A stretch of DNA of 64,000 nucleotides from Streptomyces justiciae (GCF_015163075.1 NZ_JADDXU010000032.1:1-64000), one strand, 5' to 3'. Counted from the stretch's first letter, positions 30,440-39,067 are shown. Numbers and translations are program-made. Notes: a model not told the origin generated them from the letters alone.

Positions 30440-32005
30440 TTACAGGGCTTGCGGGAACGTGAAGAAGCCCTGCGGGTCGTACTGCTTCTTCAGCGTCGCC
30501 AGGCGGTTCGCCGCGTCCCCGTAGTAGGCCTTCCGCCAGTTCGTCAGCGTCGGGTCCGTGTAGTTCTGGTACGCCGCTCCCGACGCGTACGGCTTCATCG
30601 CGTCGTGTGCCGCGGTCAGCCAGGACTGGCCCGTGGCGCCGGAGGTCCCGGCCCGCCAGGACACGATGTACTGGGCCAGCATGCGGGAGCGGCGGTGGAC
30701 GAACGCCGTGGCCGTGGGGGAGACGCGGTTGACCGCTCCGCCGAGCGCGGTCAGGGCGATGCTGCCGGAGCCGCCGCGGACCGTCTCCATCTGCTTCAGC
30801 AGGGCCTTGATGCCGGCCGTGGAGAGCGAGCGGTCGAAGAAGTCGGACTTCGCGGCGTACGTCTCCCGGTTCAGCGCGCCCTGCGGGGAGCGGCCGGGGG
30901 TCTTGCCGGGGAGGTGGCACTGGGCGTCGGTGGCGAAGGAGGAGCAGCCGGCGTAGATCTCCATCGCCTCCTCGTAGGAGCGGCGGCGCAGGGAGACGCT
31001 GCTTGCGGGGGCGCCGACCTTGTCGGCGAGGCGGTCGACGGCGTTCTGGAGTTCGCCGTAGGTGCCGAGGGAGAAGGCGGCGACGCTGATGGTGGTGTAG
31101 CCGCCGGTGGTGCCTGCCAGGTGCAGGGACGACCAGATCTCGTCCGGCTGGTCCGGGCCCCACTCCTGCCAGGCCTTTATCACCGCGGCGGCCTTCGACC
31201 AGGGCCAGGAGAGATAGCCGGTCACCGCCTGTGGGGCCGGGTGCGTCTTGAACTGGAGTTCCGTGACGATGCCGAAGTTGCCGTTGCCCGCGCCGCGGAG
31301 GGCCCAGAACAGGTCCTTGTTGGTGGTGGCGTTGGCGGTGAGCTGCTTGCCGTCGGCCGTGACGAGGGTGGCCTGGGTGAGGCTGTCGCAGGTCAGGCCG
31401 TAGGCGCGGGAGACGACTCCGTGGCCGCCGCCGAGGGTGAGGCCGGAGACGCCGACGGTGGGGCAGGAGCCGGCGGGGATGGTGACGCCCTTCGCGGTGA
31501 GGGCGCGGTAGACGTCGATGAGCTTGGAGCCGGCGCCGACGACCGCGGTGCCGCCGGAGGTGCGGATCTTGTTGAGCTTGGAGACGTCGATGATCAGCCG
31601 GCCGTTGCCGGAGGACCAACCGGCGTAGGAGTGGCCGCCGTTGCGGATCGCGACCTTGAGGTGGTGGGCGCGGGCGTAGGCGAGGGTGGTGCGGATGTCG
31701 TCGGTGTGGGCGACGTAGGCGACGGCGGTGGGCTTCAGGCTGTCGAAGCGGGTGTTGTAGAGCTGGTGGGCGGCCGGCCAGTTGGTGTCGCCGGGGCGGA
31801 GGAGGGGGCCGTCGAGGTCCTGGGCGAGGGCGGTCCAGTTGGCGGCGGCGGAGGGGAGGGCGGCGGATTTGCCGGTGGCGGAGGTCGAGGTGCCGGAGGC
31901 GGTGGTGGTCTGGGCCGCGGTGGCCTTGTCGTCGCCGGTGCAGGCCGCGGTGGTGGCGGCGGCCAGGGCGGCGACGGTGCCTCCGATGAACGTACGGCGT
32001 TCCAT
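30440..32005 (-). CDS. Secreted FAD-linked oxidoreductase (berberine-bridge type)
   Basis: The product is 521 residues. It starts with a twin-arginine signal (ERRTFIGG) followed by a lipobox-like TAAC, so it is probably exported folded with its flavin. The FAD-binding PCMH domain carries VAIRNGGHSYAGWS, where His can bind flavin covalently, and VGVSGLTLGGGHGVVSRAYG. The C-terminal BBE segment is NWRKAYYGDAANRLATLKKQ then YDPQGFFTFPQAL. Such enzymes oxidise sugars, alkaloids or polyketides with oxygen. The ATG at 32005 follows GGAGGG. No biosynthetic genes are adjacent, so the substrate is open. Confidence 0.85.
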   Translation of the reverse strand: MERRTFIGGTVAALAAATTAACTGDDKATAAQTTTASGTSTSATGKSAALPSAAANWTALAQDLDGPLLRPGDTNWPAAHQLYNTRFDSLKPTAVAYVAHTDDIRTTLAYARAHHLKVAIRNGGHSYAGWSSGNGRLIIDVSKLNKIRTSGGTAVVGAGSKLIDVYRALTAKGVTIPAGSCPTVGVSGLTLGGGHGVVSRAYGLTCDSLTQATLVTADGKQLTANATTNKDLFWALRGAGNGNFGIVTELQFKTHPAPQAVTGYLSWPWSKAAAVIKAWQEWGPDQPDEIWSSLHLAGTTGGYTTISVAAFSLGTYGELQNAVDRLADKVGAPASSVSLRRRSYEEAMEIYAGCSSFATDAQCHLPGKTPGRSPQGALNRETYAAKSDFFDRSLSTAGIKALLKQMETVRGGSGSIALTALGGAVNRVSPTATAFVHRRSRMLAQYIVSWRAGTSGATGQSWLTAAHDAMKPYASGAAYQNYTDPTLTNWRKAYYGDAANRLATLKKQYDPQGFFTFPQAL

Positions 32006-32100
32006 GGTGCGTGCCCTCCGTGGCCTCGGGTCGGCTGTCGTGGCTGTCGTGGAACGAGACGGGGTGGGGGTGGCCGGGGTTCCATGGTGCACGGAGTTGG

Positions 32101-32192
32101 GGGCGGGGGTGCGTTTCGCTTGCCTGGGTTTACGGGGTGCCGCTGCTGACGGGGGCGGGTTTCGCTCGCCCGCGCTTGCGGGGTGCCGCTGC
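32101..32192. repeat. Two tandem degenerate units of about 46 bp
   Basis: Each unit holds GGTTTCGCT or CGTTTCGCT, then a GC-rich stretch and CGGGGTGCCGCTGC (32133-32146 and 32179-32192). It abuts the 33-bp repeat at 32203. The whole looks like one composite intergenic element. Confidence 0.55.
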
Positions 32193-32202
32193 GCCCACCC
32201 GT

Positions 32203-32235
32203 GCCGCCCCAGCGGCACGACTGCCCGCAGCTACG
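32203..32235. repeat. Dispersed 33-bp palindromic repeat, copy 1
   Basis: GCCGCCCCAGCGGCAC (hairpin around CCCA) followed by GACTGCCCGCAGCTACG. A copy differing at one base lies at 41668-41700 inside the CHAD gene. I recall this motif as frequent between Streptomyces genes, unverified here. Confidence 0.7.
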
Positions 32236-32434
32236 CAGCTATGGCGCCTGCTAGGGCGTGAGGGTGTGGTTCTGGGCGTCTGTTCTTGCTTGGCTTCTTG
32301 CTCTTCTTGCTGGGCCTCGCCAGCCGCAGGTGCAGCGGGCTGTGCAGAAGCGGCCCTGGTCGACCGTTGTCGTGAGGTGTTCGGGGGGTTCTTGGGGTGG
32401 GGGGACCCTGTCCTGCTGCGCCACGGCGACAACG

Positions 32435-32489
32435 TTACCGACCCTCGGTAAAGGGGCGGTATGCGTGACGGCCCCAACGACCCGTCGTT
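32435..32489. promoter_or_regulatory. Two perfect palindromes upstream of the lipoprotein gene
   Basis: TTACCGA-CCC-TCGGTAA (32435-32451) and AACGAC-CC-GTCGTT (32476-32489) lie 76 and 38 bp before the ATG at 32527. Both are candidate operators for that gene; the first could also serve as a small hairpin. Confidence 0.4.
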
Positions 32490-32526
32490 AAGGGGAGCGA
32501 CAGGGGGTCCGTGACGGAGGCAGGCG

Positions 32527-33342
32527 ATGGCGGAGCGGCAGCACAGGGTCGGCGGGGCGATCGTCGCGGGGGTCGTTGTCCTGTCCGGGTGCGGGGGGAG
32601 TGGCGATGGTGGGGACGGGCGTGGAGGGGACCCTGTTGTCGTGCTGCACGCCGCCGCTGAGCGGCTTGTGGAGGCCGGGAGTTCCAAGGCTCGTACCTCC
32701 ATGGAGATGGCCACCGGCGGGACCCGTGTCACCATCCGGGGCGAGGGCGTCTATGACTACCGGCGGCAGCTCGGGCAGTTGAAGGTGCTGCTGCCGCAGG
32801 ACCCCGCGGGGGAGAGCGAGCATCGGCCGATCACCGAACTGCTCGCTCCCGGTGCCCTGTTCATGAAGAACCGGGGAGCCGGTGTCCCCGCGGACAAGTG
32901 GGTGCGTGTCGACACCGCCACCCTCTCCGACGGGAACCTGGTCACCGGCGGTGCCACCGACCCCTTCGCCGCCGCCGAGTTGCTGCGCGGGGCGCGGACC
33001 GCGACGTACGTGGGGAAGACGGACGTCGCCGGGATCGCCGTACGGCACTATCGCGGTACCGCCGATCTCGCCGTCGCCGCGCGGGACGCGACCGACGGGA
33101 ACAAGGCGTCGCTGGGCGCGGCGGCGAAAGGGTTCGCCACGGCGCACGTCCCCTTCGACGTGTACCTCGACGACGACGGCCGCATCCGCAAGATCCGGCA
33201 CCGGTTCAGCTTCGTCAACGGGCAGCAGAAGGGCACCGTAGCCGTCGCGTCGACGACCTTGCTGTTCGACTTCGGCGTCGCCGTCGACGTACGCCTGCCG
33301 GATCACGAGGACATCTACGCCGGGAAGATCGCGGAGGGGTGA
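32527..33342 (+). CDS. Lipoprotein with LolA/LppX-like fold
   Basis: The product is 271 residues. The lipobox is VVVLSGC (Cys about 22), then a Gly/Asp linker. The mature domain (VVLHAAAERLVEAGSSKART, YRRQLGQLKVLLPQD, ADKWVRVDTATLSD, GKTDVAGIAVRHYRGTADL) has the alternating half-barrel pattern of LolA/LppX/LprG-type lipid carriers of Actinobacteria. Such proteins hold a lipid in a hydrophobic cavity and move it outside the membrane. The ATG follows GGAGG. It stands alone; fold assignment is by pattern and should be tested by structure prediction. Confidence 0.75.
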   Translation: MAERQHRVGGAIVAGVVVLSGCGGSGDGGDGRGGDPVVVLHAAAERLVEAGSSKARTSMEMATGGTRVTIRGEGVYDYRRQLGQLKVLLPQDPAGESEHRPITELLAPGALFMKNRGAGVPADKWVRVDTATLSDGNLVTGGATDPFAAAELLRGARTATYVGKTDVAGIAVRHYRGTADLAVAARDATDGNKASLGAAAKGFATAHVPFDVYLDDDGRIRKIRHRFSFVNGQQKGTVAVASTTLLFDFGVAVDVRLPDHEDIYAGKIAEG

Positions 33343-33439
33343 GCGGTCGTGACGGGCGTCAAGAACTAGCCCGTCCGTGCCATGCGCGGTGCGTAGACCG
33401 CTCCCTACTCTAGGAAGCGGTGACGGCAGAGAAGAGGTG

Positions 33440-33619
33440 ATGCACGTGGCTCCGGTCGGCGGTACGGCAGTTCAGGACCACGTGGCCCTCGCCGAGATCG
33501 AGCTGTGCGGAGAGCTGATCATCGCGGCGTCGGCCGCGCACGAGGACCGGCTCAGCCTCGGACGCATCGACGAGGTGCTGAAAGTGGCCCAGGAACGCGA
33601 GGACGCCTCCGGCGAATGA
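33440..33619 (+). CDS. Small conserved hypothetical protein
   Basis: The product is 59 residues, acidic and helical (LAEIELCGELIIAASAAHED, RLSLGRIDEVLKVAQERE), with no signal or membrane helix. The ATG at 33440 is behind GAAGAGG; an upstream in-frame extension is basic and has no ribosome binding site. Its stop codon lies inside a strong hairpin. The sequence looks like a real, compact protein kept near csoR. No function is known to me. Confidence 0.7.
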   Translation: MHVAPVGGTAVQDHVALAEIELCGELIIAASAAHEDRLSLGRIDEVLKVAQEREDASGE

Positions 33620-33631
33620 GCCGGAGGCGTT
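33602..33631. terminator. Terminator between the small protein gene and csoR
   Basis: GACGCCTCCGGC (33602-33613) pairs with GCCGGAGGCGTT (33620-33631). The stop codon of the small gene sits in the loop. The stem can serve both converging genes. Confidence 0.65.
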
Positions 33632-33652
33632 CCTGTGGGAGCGAGGATCAGG

Positions 33653-33979
33653 TCACGTCCGCAGCATGCGGGCGATCGCCTGCGTCGCCTCCTCCACCTT
33701 CGCGTCGATCTCGTCGCCGCCCTTGACGGCCGCGTCCGCGACGCAGTGCCGCAGGTGTTCCTCCAGGAGCTGCAGGGCGAAGGACTGAAGCGCCTTGGTG
33801 GAGGCGGACACCTGCGTGAGTATGTCGATGCAGTAGACGTCCTCGTCGACCATCCGCTGCAGGCCACGGATCTGGCCCTCGATGCGGCGCAGGCGCTTGA
33901 GGTGTTCGTCCTTCTGCTTGTGGTACCCGTGCGTGGCGTGCTCGGAGGGCGCTGCCGCGCCGGCCTCGGTGGTCGTCAT
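33653..33979 (-). CDS. csoR: Copper-sensing repressor CsoR
   Basis: The product is 108 residues, a four-helix metalloregulator of the CsoR/RcnR family. Cu(I) releases it from DNA. The metal ligands are in place: Cys in DEDVYCIDILTQ, and His and Cys in LLEEHLRHCVADA. The N-terminal arm is longer than in many homologues, and KRLRRIEGQIRGLQRMV is the family signature. The ATG at 33979 lies five bases after GGAGG, within the frame that also has an ATG at 33991. A palindrome about 50 bp upstream resembles the known CsoR box, suggesting autoregulation. No copper ATPase or CopZ gene is next to it. Confidence 0.9.
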   Translation of the reverse strand: MTTTEAGAAAPSEHATHGYHKQKDEHLKRLRRIEGQIRGLQRMVDEDVYCIDILTQVSASTKALQSFALQLLEEHLRHCVADAAVKGGDEIDAKVEEATQAIARMLRT

Positions 33980-34030
33980 CGCGTCCTCCATGTCCCTTGG
34001 GCGTCCGCCCGGGCGACACCCGGGCAGGTA

Positions 34031-34049
34031 TATACCCCTACTGGGTATA
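34031..34049 (-). promoter_or_regulatory. CsoR-type operator
   Basis: TATACCC-CTACT-GGGTATA is a perfect inverted repeat upstream of csoR. It matches the TACCC/GGGTA pattern bound by Streptomyces CsoR. Confidence 0.75.
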
Positions 34050-34151
34050 TCGTACCGAACTCTGGCGGGTATAGGGCCTGCGGAAGGCCCCCGTGCTGAC
34101 CACTCTGCCTGATGGGCGACACTGGGGGACGGCCCATTAGCCGTGGCCGGA

Positions 34152-34168
34152 TGATGCACTTAGCATCA
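34152..34168. promoter_or_regulatory. Inverted repeat upstream of the DUF47-pit operon
   Basis: TGATGC-ACTTA-GCATCA lies 36 bp before the GTG at 34204. A further half-site CGATGC follows at 34182. It may be the operator of the low-affinity phosphate transport genes. Confidence 0.4.
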
Positions 34169-34203
34169 GCCTGACCGAAACCGATGCACCCCGAGGACCC
34201 CTT

Positions 34204-34824
34204 GTGCGCTTCCGTCTGACCCCCAGGGAGACGAGCTTCTACGACATGTTCGCCGCATCCGCGGACAACATCGTCACGGGCTCGAAGCTCCTCATGGAAC
34301 TGCTCGGGGCGGACACCGCCGGCCGGGCCGAGATCGCAGAGCGTATGCGGGCCGCGGAACATGCGGGTGACGACGCCACACACGCGATCTTCCATCAGCT
34401 GAACTCCTCGTTCATCACGCCGTTCGACCGTGAGGACATCTACTCCCTGGCGTCCTCCCTCGACGACATCATGGACTTCATGGAGGAGGCCGTCGACCTG
34501 GTCGTCCTCTACAACGTCGAGGAACTGCCGAAGGGCGTCGAGCAGCAGATCGAGGTGCTGGCGCGGGCCGCGGAGCTCACGGCGGAAGCCATGCCGAACC
34601 TGCGGACCATGGACAACCTCACCGAGTACTGGATCGAGGTCAACCGGCTGGAGAACCAGGCCGACCAGATCCACCGCAAGCTGCTCGCCCACCTCTTCAA
34701 CGGCAAGTACGACGCCATCGAGGTGCTGAAGCTGAAGCAGATCGTGGATGTGCTGGAGGAGGCGGCGGACGCCTTCGAGCACGTGGCCAACACGGTGGAG
34801 ACCATCGCGGTCAAGGAGTCCTGA
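34204..34824 (+). CDS. DUF47-family phosphate transport accessory protein
   Basis: The product is 206 residues, all-helical, of the PhoU-like DUF47 family (PF01865). It begins RFRLTPRETSFYDMFAASAD and has the typical DREDIYSLASSLDDIMDFME metal-binding segment and IEVNRLENQADQIHRKLLAH. Such proteins pair with Pit phosphate transporters and modulate them; the E/D-rich motifs bind metal. The GTG start follows GAGGA by seven bases. The pit gene starts 7 bp after its stop, so the two form one operon. Confidence 0.9.
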   Translation: MRFRLTPRETSFYDMFAASADNIVTGSKLLMELLGADTAGRAEIAERMRAAEHAGDDATHAIFHQLNSSFITPFDREDIYSLASSLDDIMDFMEEAVDLVVLYNVEELPKGVEQQIEVLARAAELTAEAMPNLRTMDNLTEYWIEVNRLENQADQIHRKLLAHLFNGKYDAIEVLKLKQIVDVLEEAADAFEHVANTVETIAVKES

Positions 34825-34831
34825 GCCCTTC

Positions 34832-35830
34832 ATGGACACCTTTGCGCTGATCGTGACCATTGGCGTCGCGCTCGGATTCACCTACACCAACGGCTTCCAC
34901 GACTCGGCGAACGCGATCGCCACGTCGGTCTCGACGCGGGCGCTTACGCCGCGTGCGGCGCTGGCGATGGCCGCTGTCATGAACCTCGCCGGCGCGTTCC
35001 TCGGTTCCGGGGTCGCCAAGACCGTCAGCGAGGGGCTGATCGAGACGCCCGAGGGGTCTAAGGGGATGGGCATCCTCTTCGCGGCCCTGGTCGGGGCGAT
35101 CACCTGGAACCTCATCACCTGGTACTTCGGGCTGCCCTCGTCCTCCTCGCACGCGCTGTTCGGCGGCATGGTGGGGGCGGCGCTCGCGGGCGGTACGACG
35201 GTCTACTGGCACGGGGTGCTGGAGAAGGTCGTCATCCCGATGTTCGTGTCGCCGTTCGTCGGTCTCATCGCCGGTTATCTGGTGATGACCGCGATCATGT
35301 GGATCTTCCGGCGGGCCAACCCGCACAAGGCCAAGCGCGGTTTCCGGATCGCGCAGACCGTGTCGGCGGCCGGGATGGCGCTGGGGCACGGTCTGCAGGA
35401 CGCGCAGAAGACCATGGGCATCGTGGTGATGGCGCTGGTCATCGCCGATGTCGAGGACTACGGCGATCCGATCCCGGTGTGGGTGAAGATCGTGTGCGCC
35501 GTGATGCTGTCGCTGGGGACGTACGCCGGTGGGTGGCGGATCATGCGGACGCTGGGGCGGAAGATCATCGAGCTGGATCCGCCGCAGGGGTTCGCCGCGG
35601 AGACGACCGGTGCGTCGATCATGTTCACCACCGCGTTCCTCTTCAAGGCGCCGATCTCCACGACCCACGTCATCACCTCCGCGATCATGGGCGTCGGCGC
35701 GACGAAGCGCGTGAACGCCGTGCGGTGGGGTGTCGCCAAGAACATCGTCCTGGGCTGGTTCATCACGATGCCGGCGGCGGCACTGGTGGCTGCGGCGTCG
35801 TTCGGGATCGTGAATCTGGCGTTCCTGTAA
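34832..35830 (+). CDS. pit: Low-affinity inorganic phosphate transporter Pit
   Basis: The product is 332 residues with about ten membrane helices. Both PiT family signatures are present: GFTYTNGFHDSANAIATSVS near the N-terminus and GMALGHGLQDAQKTMGIVVM in the second half, the two inverted repeat cores that bind phosphate. ISTTHVITSAIMGVGATKR closes the second half. It imports metal-phosphate with protons. The DUF47 partner precedes it. A strong bidirectional terminator at 36042-36085 separates it from the convergent pst operon, so high- and low-affinity uptake sit tail to tail. Confidence 0.92.
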   Translation: MDTFALIVTIGVALGFTYTNGFHDSANAIATSVSTRALTPRAALAMAAVMNLAGAFLGSGVAKTVSEGLIETPEGSKGMGILFAALVGAITWNLITWYFGLPSSSSHALFGGMVGAALAGGTTVYWHGVLEKVVIPMFVSPFVGLIAGYLVMTAIMWIFRRANPHKAKRGFRIAQTVSAAGMALGHGLQDAQKTMGIVVMALVIADVEDYGDPIPVWVKIVCAVMLSLGTYAGGWRIMRTLGRKIIELDPPQGFAAETTGASIMFTTAFLFKAPISTTHVITSAIMGVGATKRVNAVRWGVAKNIVLGWFITMPAAALVAAASFGIVNLAFL

Positions 35831-35899
35831 GGGCAGTTTTCGCCCCCGCCGCCCCTACCCGTCCCATCACCAGGGGCTGCCACCCCTTCGACCCCGCCC

Positions 35900-35968
35900 C
35901 TGGGGGCTCCGCCCCCAGACCCCCGTCGGCCCCGAAAGGGCCTCGTCCTCAAACGCCGGACGGGCTGA
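35900..35968. repeat. Streptomyces dispersed intergenic repeat
   Basis: Two hairpins, CTGGGGGC/GCCCCCAG (35900-35918) and GGCCC/GGGCC around CGAAA (35928-35942), are followed by CGTCCTCAAACGCCGGACGG. I know this composite as one of the most abundant intergenic repeats in Streptomyces genomes. It sits between pit and pstB. Confidence 0.75.
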
Positions 35969-36041
35969 GAGATGCGGGCCGGCGCTTCACAGGTGCCGAG
36001 CGGGCTGAGATGGCCTGGATCGGCGCCGAGAAGGTGACGCG

Positions 36042-36085
36042 AAAATGGGCCCGCCCCCTGATGAGCCAGGGGGCGGGCCCTTTTG
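36042..36085. terminator. Strong bidirectional terminator between pit and pstB
   Basis: GGGCCCGCCCCCTG (36047-36060) and CAGGGGGCGGGCCC (36067-36080) form a perfect 14-bp stem. AAAA precedes and TTTT follows it, so it can end transcription in both directions. Confidence 0.88.
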
Positions 36086-36133
36086 CGTCCTCGCGGTGGC
36101 ACCGCCATGCAGCACCGCGAGGGGATCTGGGGA

Positions 36134-36910
36134 TCAGCCGAAGCGGCCCGAGATGTAGTCCTCCGTCGCCTGGACCGACGGGTTGGAGAAGATGCGCTCC
36201 GTCTCGTCGATCTCGATCAGCTTGCCGGGCTGGCCGACGGCGGCGAGGTTGAAGAAGGCGGTGCGGTCCGAGACACGGGCCGCCTGCTGCATGTTGTGCG
36301 TCACGATGACGATCGTGAAGCGCTCCTTCAGCTCGCCGATCAGGTCCTCGATCGCGAGGGTGGAGATGGGGTCGAGGGCCGAGCAGGGCTCGTCCATCAG
36401 CAACACCTTCGGTTCCACCGCGATCGCCCTCGCGATGCAGAGGCGCTGCTGCTGGCCGCCGGACAGGCCGGAGCCGGGCTTGTTCAGGCGGTCCTTGACC
36501 TCGTTCCAGAGGTTCGCGCCCTTGAGGGACTTCTCGACCACGTCGGCCAGTTCCGACTTCTTGTACGAGCCGTTCAGGCGCAGGCCCGCCGCCACGTTGT
36601 CGAAGATCGACATCGTGGGGAACGGGTTCGGACGCTGGAAGACCATGCCGACCTCGCGGCGGACCGACACCGGGTCGATGCCCGTGCCGTACAGGTCCTC
36701 GTCGTCCAGCATCACCTTGCCCTCGACGCGACCGCCGGGGGTGACCTCGTGCATCCGGTTCAGGGTGCGCAGGAACGTCGACTTGCCGCAGCCGGAGGGG
36801 CCGATGAAGGCCGTCACCGAGCGGGGCTCGACGGTCATCGAGATGTCTTCGATCGCCTTGTGGGAGCCGTAGTAGGCGGTGAGCCCACTTACGTCGATTC
36901 GCTTGGCCAT
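36134..36910 (-). CDS. pstB: Phosphate ABC transporter ATPase PstB
   Basis: The product is 258 residues and powers high-affinity phosphate uptake by PstSCA. Walker A is GPSGCGKSTFLR (about 37-48), Q-loop VFQRPNPFP, signature LSGGQQQRLCIARAI, Walker B KVLLMDEPCSALDP, and the switch His in VIVTHNMQQAARV. Ending and length match PstB. It is the last gene of pstS-C-A-B, 47 bp after pstA, and ends near the bidirectional terminator. No phoU gene follows, unlike the enteric arrangement. Confidence 0.95.
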   Translation of the reverse strand: MAKRIDVSGLTAYYGSHKAIEDISMTVEPRSVTAFIGPSGCGKSTFLRTLNRMHEVTPGGRVEGKVMLDDEDLYGTGIDPVSVRREVGMVFQRPNPFPTMSIFDNVAAGLRLNGSYKKSELADVVEKSLKGANLWNEVKDRLNKPGSGLSGGQQQRLCIARAIAVEPKVLLMDEPCSALDPISTLAIEDLIGELKERFTIVIVTHNMQQAARVSDRTAFFNLAAVGQPGKLIEIDETERIFSNPSVQATEDYISGRFG

Positions 36911-36957
36911 GATGACTACTTCACTTCCAGAGATTCGTCGGTCGCTGTATGGCCGCG

Positions 36958-38004
36958 TCAGCGACCGGTCTTCGGGGCCTTCCAGCGGGCGATGCCGCGG
37001 GCCACCAGGTTCAGGATCATCACGAAGGCGATCAGCGTCAGGGACGCCGCCCAGGCGCGGTCGTACGCCGCTCCGGAACCCGCGCTGTTCGCGTACTGCT
37101 GGTAGATGTACAGCGGCAGCGACGCCTGCGCCCCTTCGAAGGGGTTGGTGTTGATGAACGGGTTGCCGAAGACCAGCAGCAGCACCGGGGCGGTCTCACC
37201 GGCGATACGGGCGACCGCCAGCATGATGCCGGTCGTGATGCCGCCGATCGAGGTCGGCAGGACCACCTTCAGGATCGTGCGCCACTTCGGGACACCCAGC
37301 GCGAGGGAGGCCTCGCGCAGCTCGTTCGGGACGAGCTTGAGCATCTCCTCCGTGGAGCGGACGACCACCGGCATCATCAGGATGGCCAGGGCCAGCGAGC
37401 CGGCGAAGCCGAAGGGCTGCATCTCGAACTGCAGCATGAGGCTGAGGATGAACAGACCCGCGACGATCGACGGGATGCCGGTCATGACGTCCACGAAGAA
37501 CGTGATGGCCTTGGAGAGCTTGCCCCGGCCGTACTCGACCAGGTAGATCGCGGTGAGCACACCGACCGGCGCGGCGATCAGGGTGGCGAGGCCGACCTGC
37601 TCCAGGCTGCCGATGATGGCGTGGTAGATACCGCCGCCGGGCTCGGTGTCGGCGACCACACCCATGGAGTGGGTGAGGAAGTAGACGTCGAGGACCTTCA
37701 CACCGCGTGCGACGGTCACCCAGACCAGGGAGACCAGCGGGATCACGGCGAGCAGGAAGGCGACCCAGACCAGCGACGTGGCGATGCGGTCCTTGGCCTG
37801 GCGCTTGCCCTCGACGCGGGCGGCGATGCCGTACGTCCCGACGACGAAGAGGATCGCGGCGATCAGGCCCCACTGGACGCGGCTGTCGAGGCCCGCGCCA
37901 AGCCCGATGGCGATCGCGAGGCCGACCGAACCGCCGGCGATGGCGTACGGGGACCACTTGGGCAGGCGGGCGCCCTTGAGGGTGCTGACGGTTGCGGTGC
38001 TCAT
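36958..38004 (-). CDS. pstA: Phosphate ABC transporter permease PstA
   Basis: The product is 348 residues. Six or more membrane helices surround the permease loop with ASLALGVPKWRTILKVVLP (the EAA motif region that contacts PstB). The helices MTGIPSIVAGLFILSLML and IYLVEYGRGKLSKAITFFVD are typical of PstA. The N-terminal extension of two extra hydrophobic stretches (LPKWSPYAIAGGSVGLAIAI) is common in actinobacterial PstA. Its ATG overlaps the pstC stop by four bases (ATGA). Confidence 0.93.
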   Translation of the reverse strand: MSTATVSTLKGARLPKWSPYAIAGGSVGLAIAIGLGAGLDSRVQWGLIAAILFVVGTYGIAARVEGKRQAKDRIATSLVWVAFLLAVIPLVSLVWVTVARGVKVLDVYFLTHSMGVVADTEPGGGIYHAIIGSLEQVGLATLIAAPVGVLTAIYLVEYGRGKLSKAITFFVDVMTGIPSIVAGLFILSLMLQFEMQPFGFAGSLALAILMMPVVVRSTEEMLKLVPNELREASLALGVPKWRTILKVVLPTSIGGITTGIMLAVARIAGETAPVLLLVFGNPFINTNPFEGAQASLPLYIYQQYANSAGSGAAYDRAWAASLTLIAFVMILNLVARGIARWKAPKTGR

Positions 38005-39005
38005 GCGTTGGCCCCCGAGTACTCCGCGCGGCGGGCGATGATCGCCCGGGCCGCGCCGTTGACCAGCAGCGTGATGACGAACAGGACCAGACCGGAGGCG
38101 ATCAGCGCGTCCCGGCCGAACTCGGTGGCCTCGCCGAACTTGCTGGCGATGTTCTGCGCGAAGGTGCCGCCGCCCGGGTCGAGCAGGCTGGCCTGGATGT
38201 CGAAGGTCGGGGAGAGCACGGTGGCCACGGCCATCGTCTCGCCGAGCGCACGGCCGAGGCCGAGCATCGACGCGGAGATCACGCCGGAGCGGCCGAAGGG
38301 GATCACCGCCATGCGGATGACCTCCCAGCGGGTGGCGCCGAGCGCCAGGGCCGCCTCCTCGTTCATCCGGGGCGTCTGCCGGAAGACCTCACGGCTGACG
38401 TTGGTGATGATCGGCAGGATCATGATCGCGAGCAGGATGCCGACGGTCAGCATCGAGCGGGGCGCGCCGCCCTGCCAGGAGAAGATGCCGGTCCAGCCGA
38501 GGTAGTCGTCCAGCCAGCCGAACAGGCCGTTCATGTGCGGTACGAGGACCAGGGCGCCCCACAGGCCGTACACGATGGACGGCACGGCGGCGAGCAGGTC
38601 GATCACGTAGGCGATCGGGCCGCTCAGCCTGCGCGGGGCGTAGTGGGTGAGGAACAGGGCGATGGCGACCGCGATCGGGACCGCGATGGCCATGGCGACG
38701 ATCGAGGAGACGATCGTGCCGAACGCCAGGACCGCGATGCCGAAGACCGGCTCCTGCAGGTTGGTGTTCCACTCGAAGGTCGTCAGGAAGTTGCCGTGGT
38801 CCTTGCTGATGGCGAGGGACGCGCGGTAGGTGAGGAAGACCGCGATCGCGGCCATGATCACCAGCAGGAAGATGCCCGAGCCGCGGGAGAGGCCGAGGAA
38901 GATCCGGTCTCCGGGGCGGGTGGCGCCGCGGGCGGCGCGCTTCTGCTCGGTCGCGGTGGGCTGGGCTGCGGGGGGAGGTGTGTCGGTTATCTGTGTGGTG
39001 TCCAT
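38001..39005 (-). CDS. pstC: Phosphate ABC transporter permease PstC
   Basis: The product is 334 residues with six membrane helices, after a Pro-rich cytosolic start (ITDTPPPAAQPTATEQ). The EAA-type loop is LALGATRWEVIRMAVIPFGR. LLAAVPSIVYGLWGALVLVP is the PstC-type helix. The ATG at 39005 follows GGAGAA. It is separated from pstS by 104 bp holding a long hairpin, and joined to pstA by an ATGA overlap. Confidence 0.93.
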   Translation of the reverse strand: MDTTQITDTPPPAAQPTATEQKRAARGATRPGDRIFLGLSRGSGIFLLVIMAAIAVFLTYRASLAISKDHGNFLTTFEWNTNLQEPVFGIAVLAFGTIVSSIVAMAIAVPIAVAIALFLTHYAPRRLSGPIAYVIDLLAAVPSIVYGLWGALVLVPHMNGLFGWLDDYLGWTGIFSWQGGAPRSMLTVGILLAIMILPIITNVSREVFRQTPRMNEEAALALGATRWEVIRMAVIPFGRSGVISASMLGLGRALGETMAVATVLSPTFDIQASLLDPGGGTFAQNIASKFGEATEFGRDALIASGLVLFVITLLVNGAARAIIARRAEYSGANA

Positions 39006-39067
39006 CGGGTTCTCCGGTCTGCGGAGACGCACGGTGTGTGCGGCTCCTGGCGGCGGTGCACCGGACG

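Larger units (their letters stand above)
32006..32526. other. Gene-free stretch of 520 bp
   Basis: No coding sequence is credible here. It holds a tandem of degenerate 46-bp units, a palindromic repeat also found inside the CHAD gene, and two short palindromes before the lipoprotein gene. These are listed separately. Confidence 0.6.

Noticed and set aside
32130..32735. 201-codon minus-strand open frame in the gene-free stretch
   Set aside because: Runs across the repeats and into the lipoprotein gene antisense, with Pro/Ser/Thr bias and no ribosome binding site.
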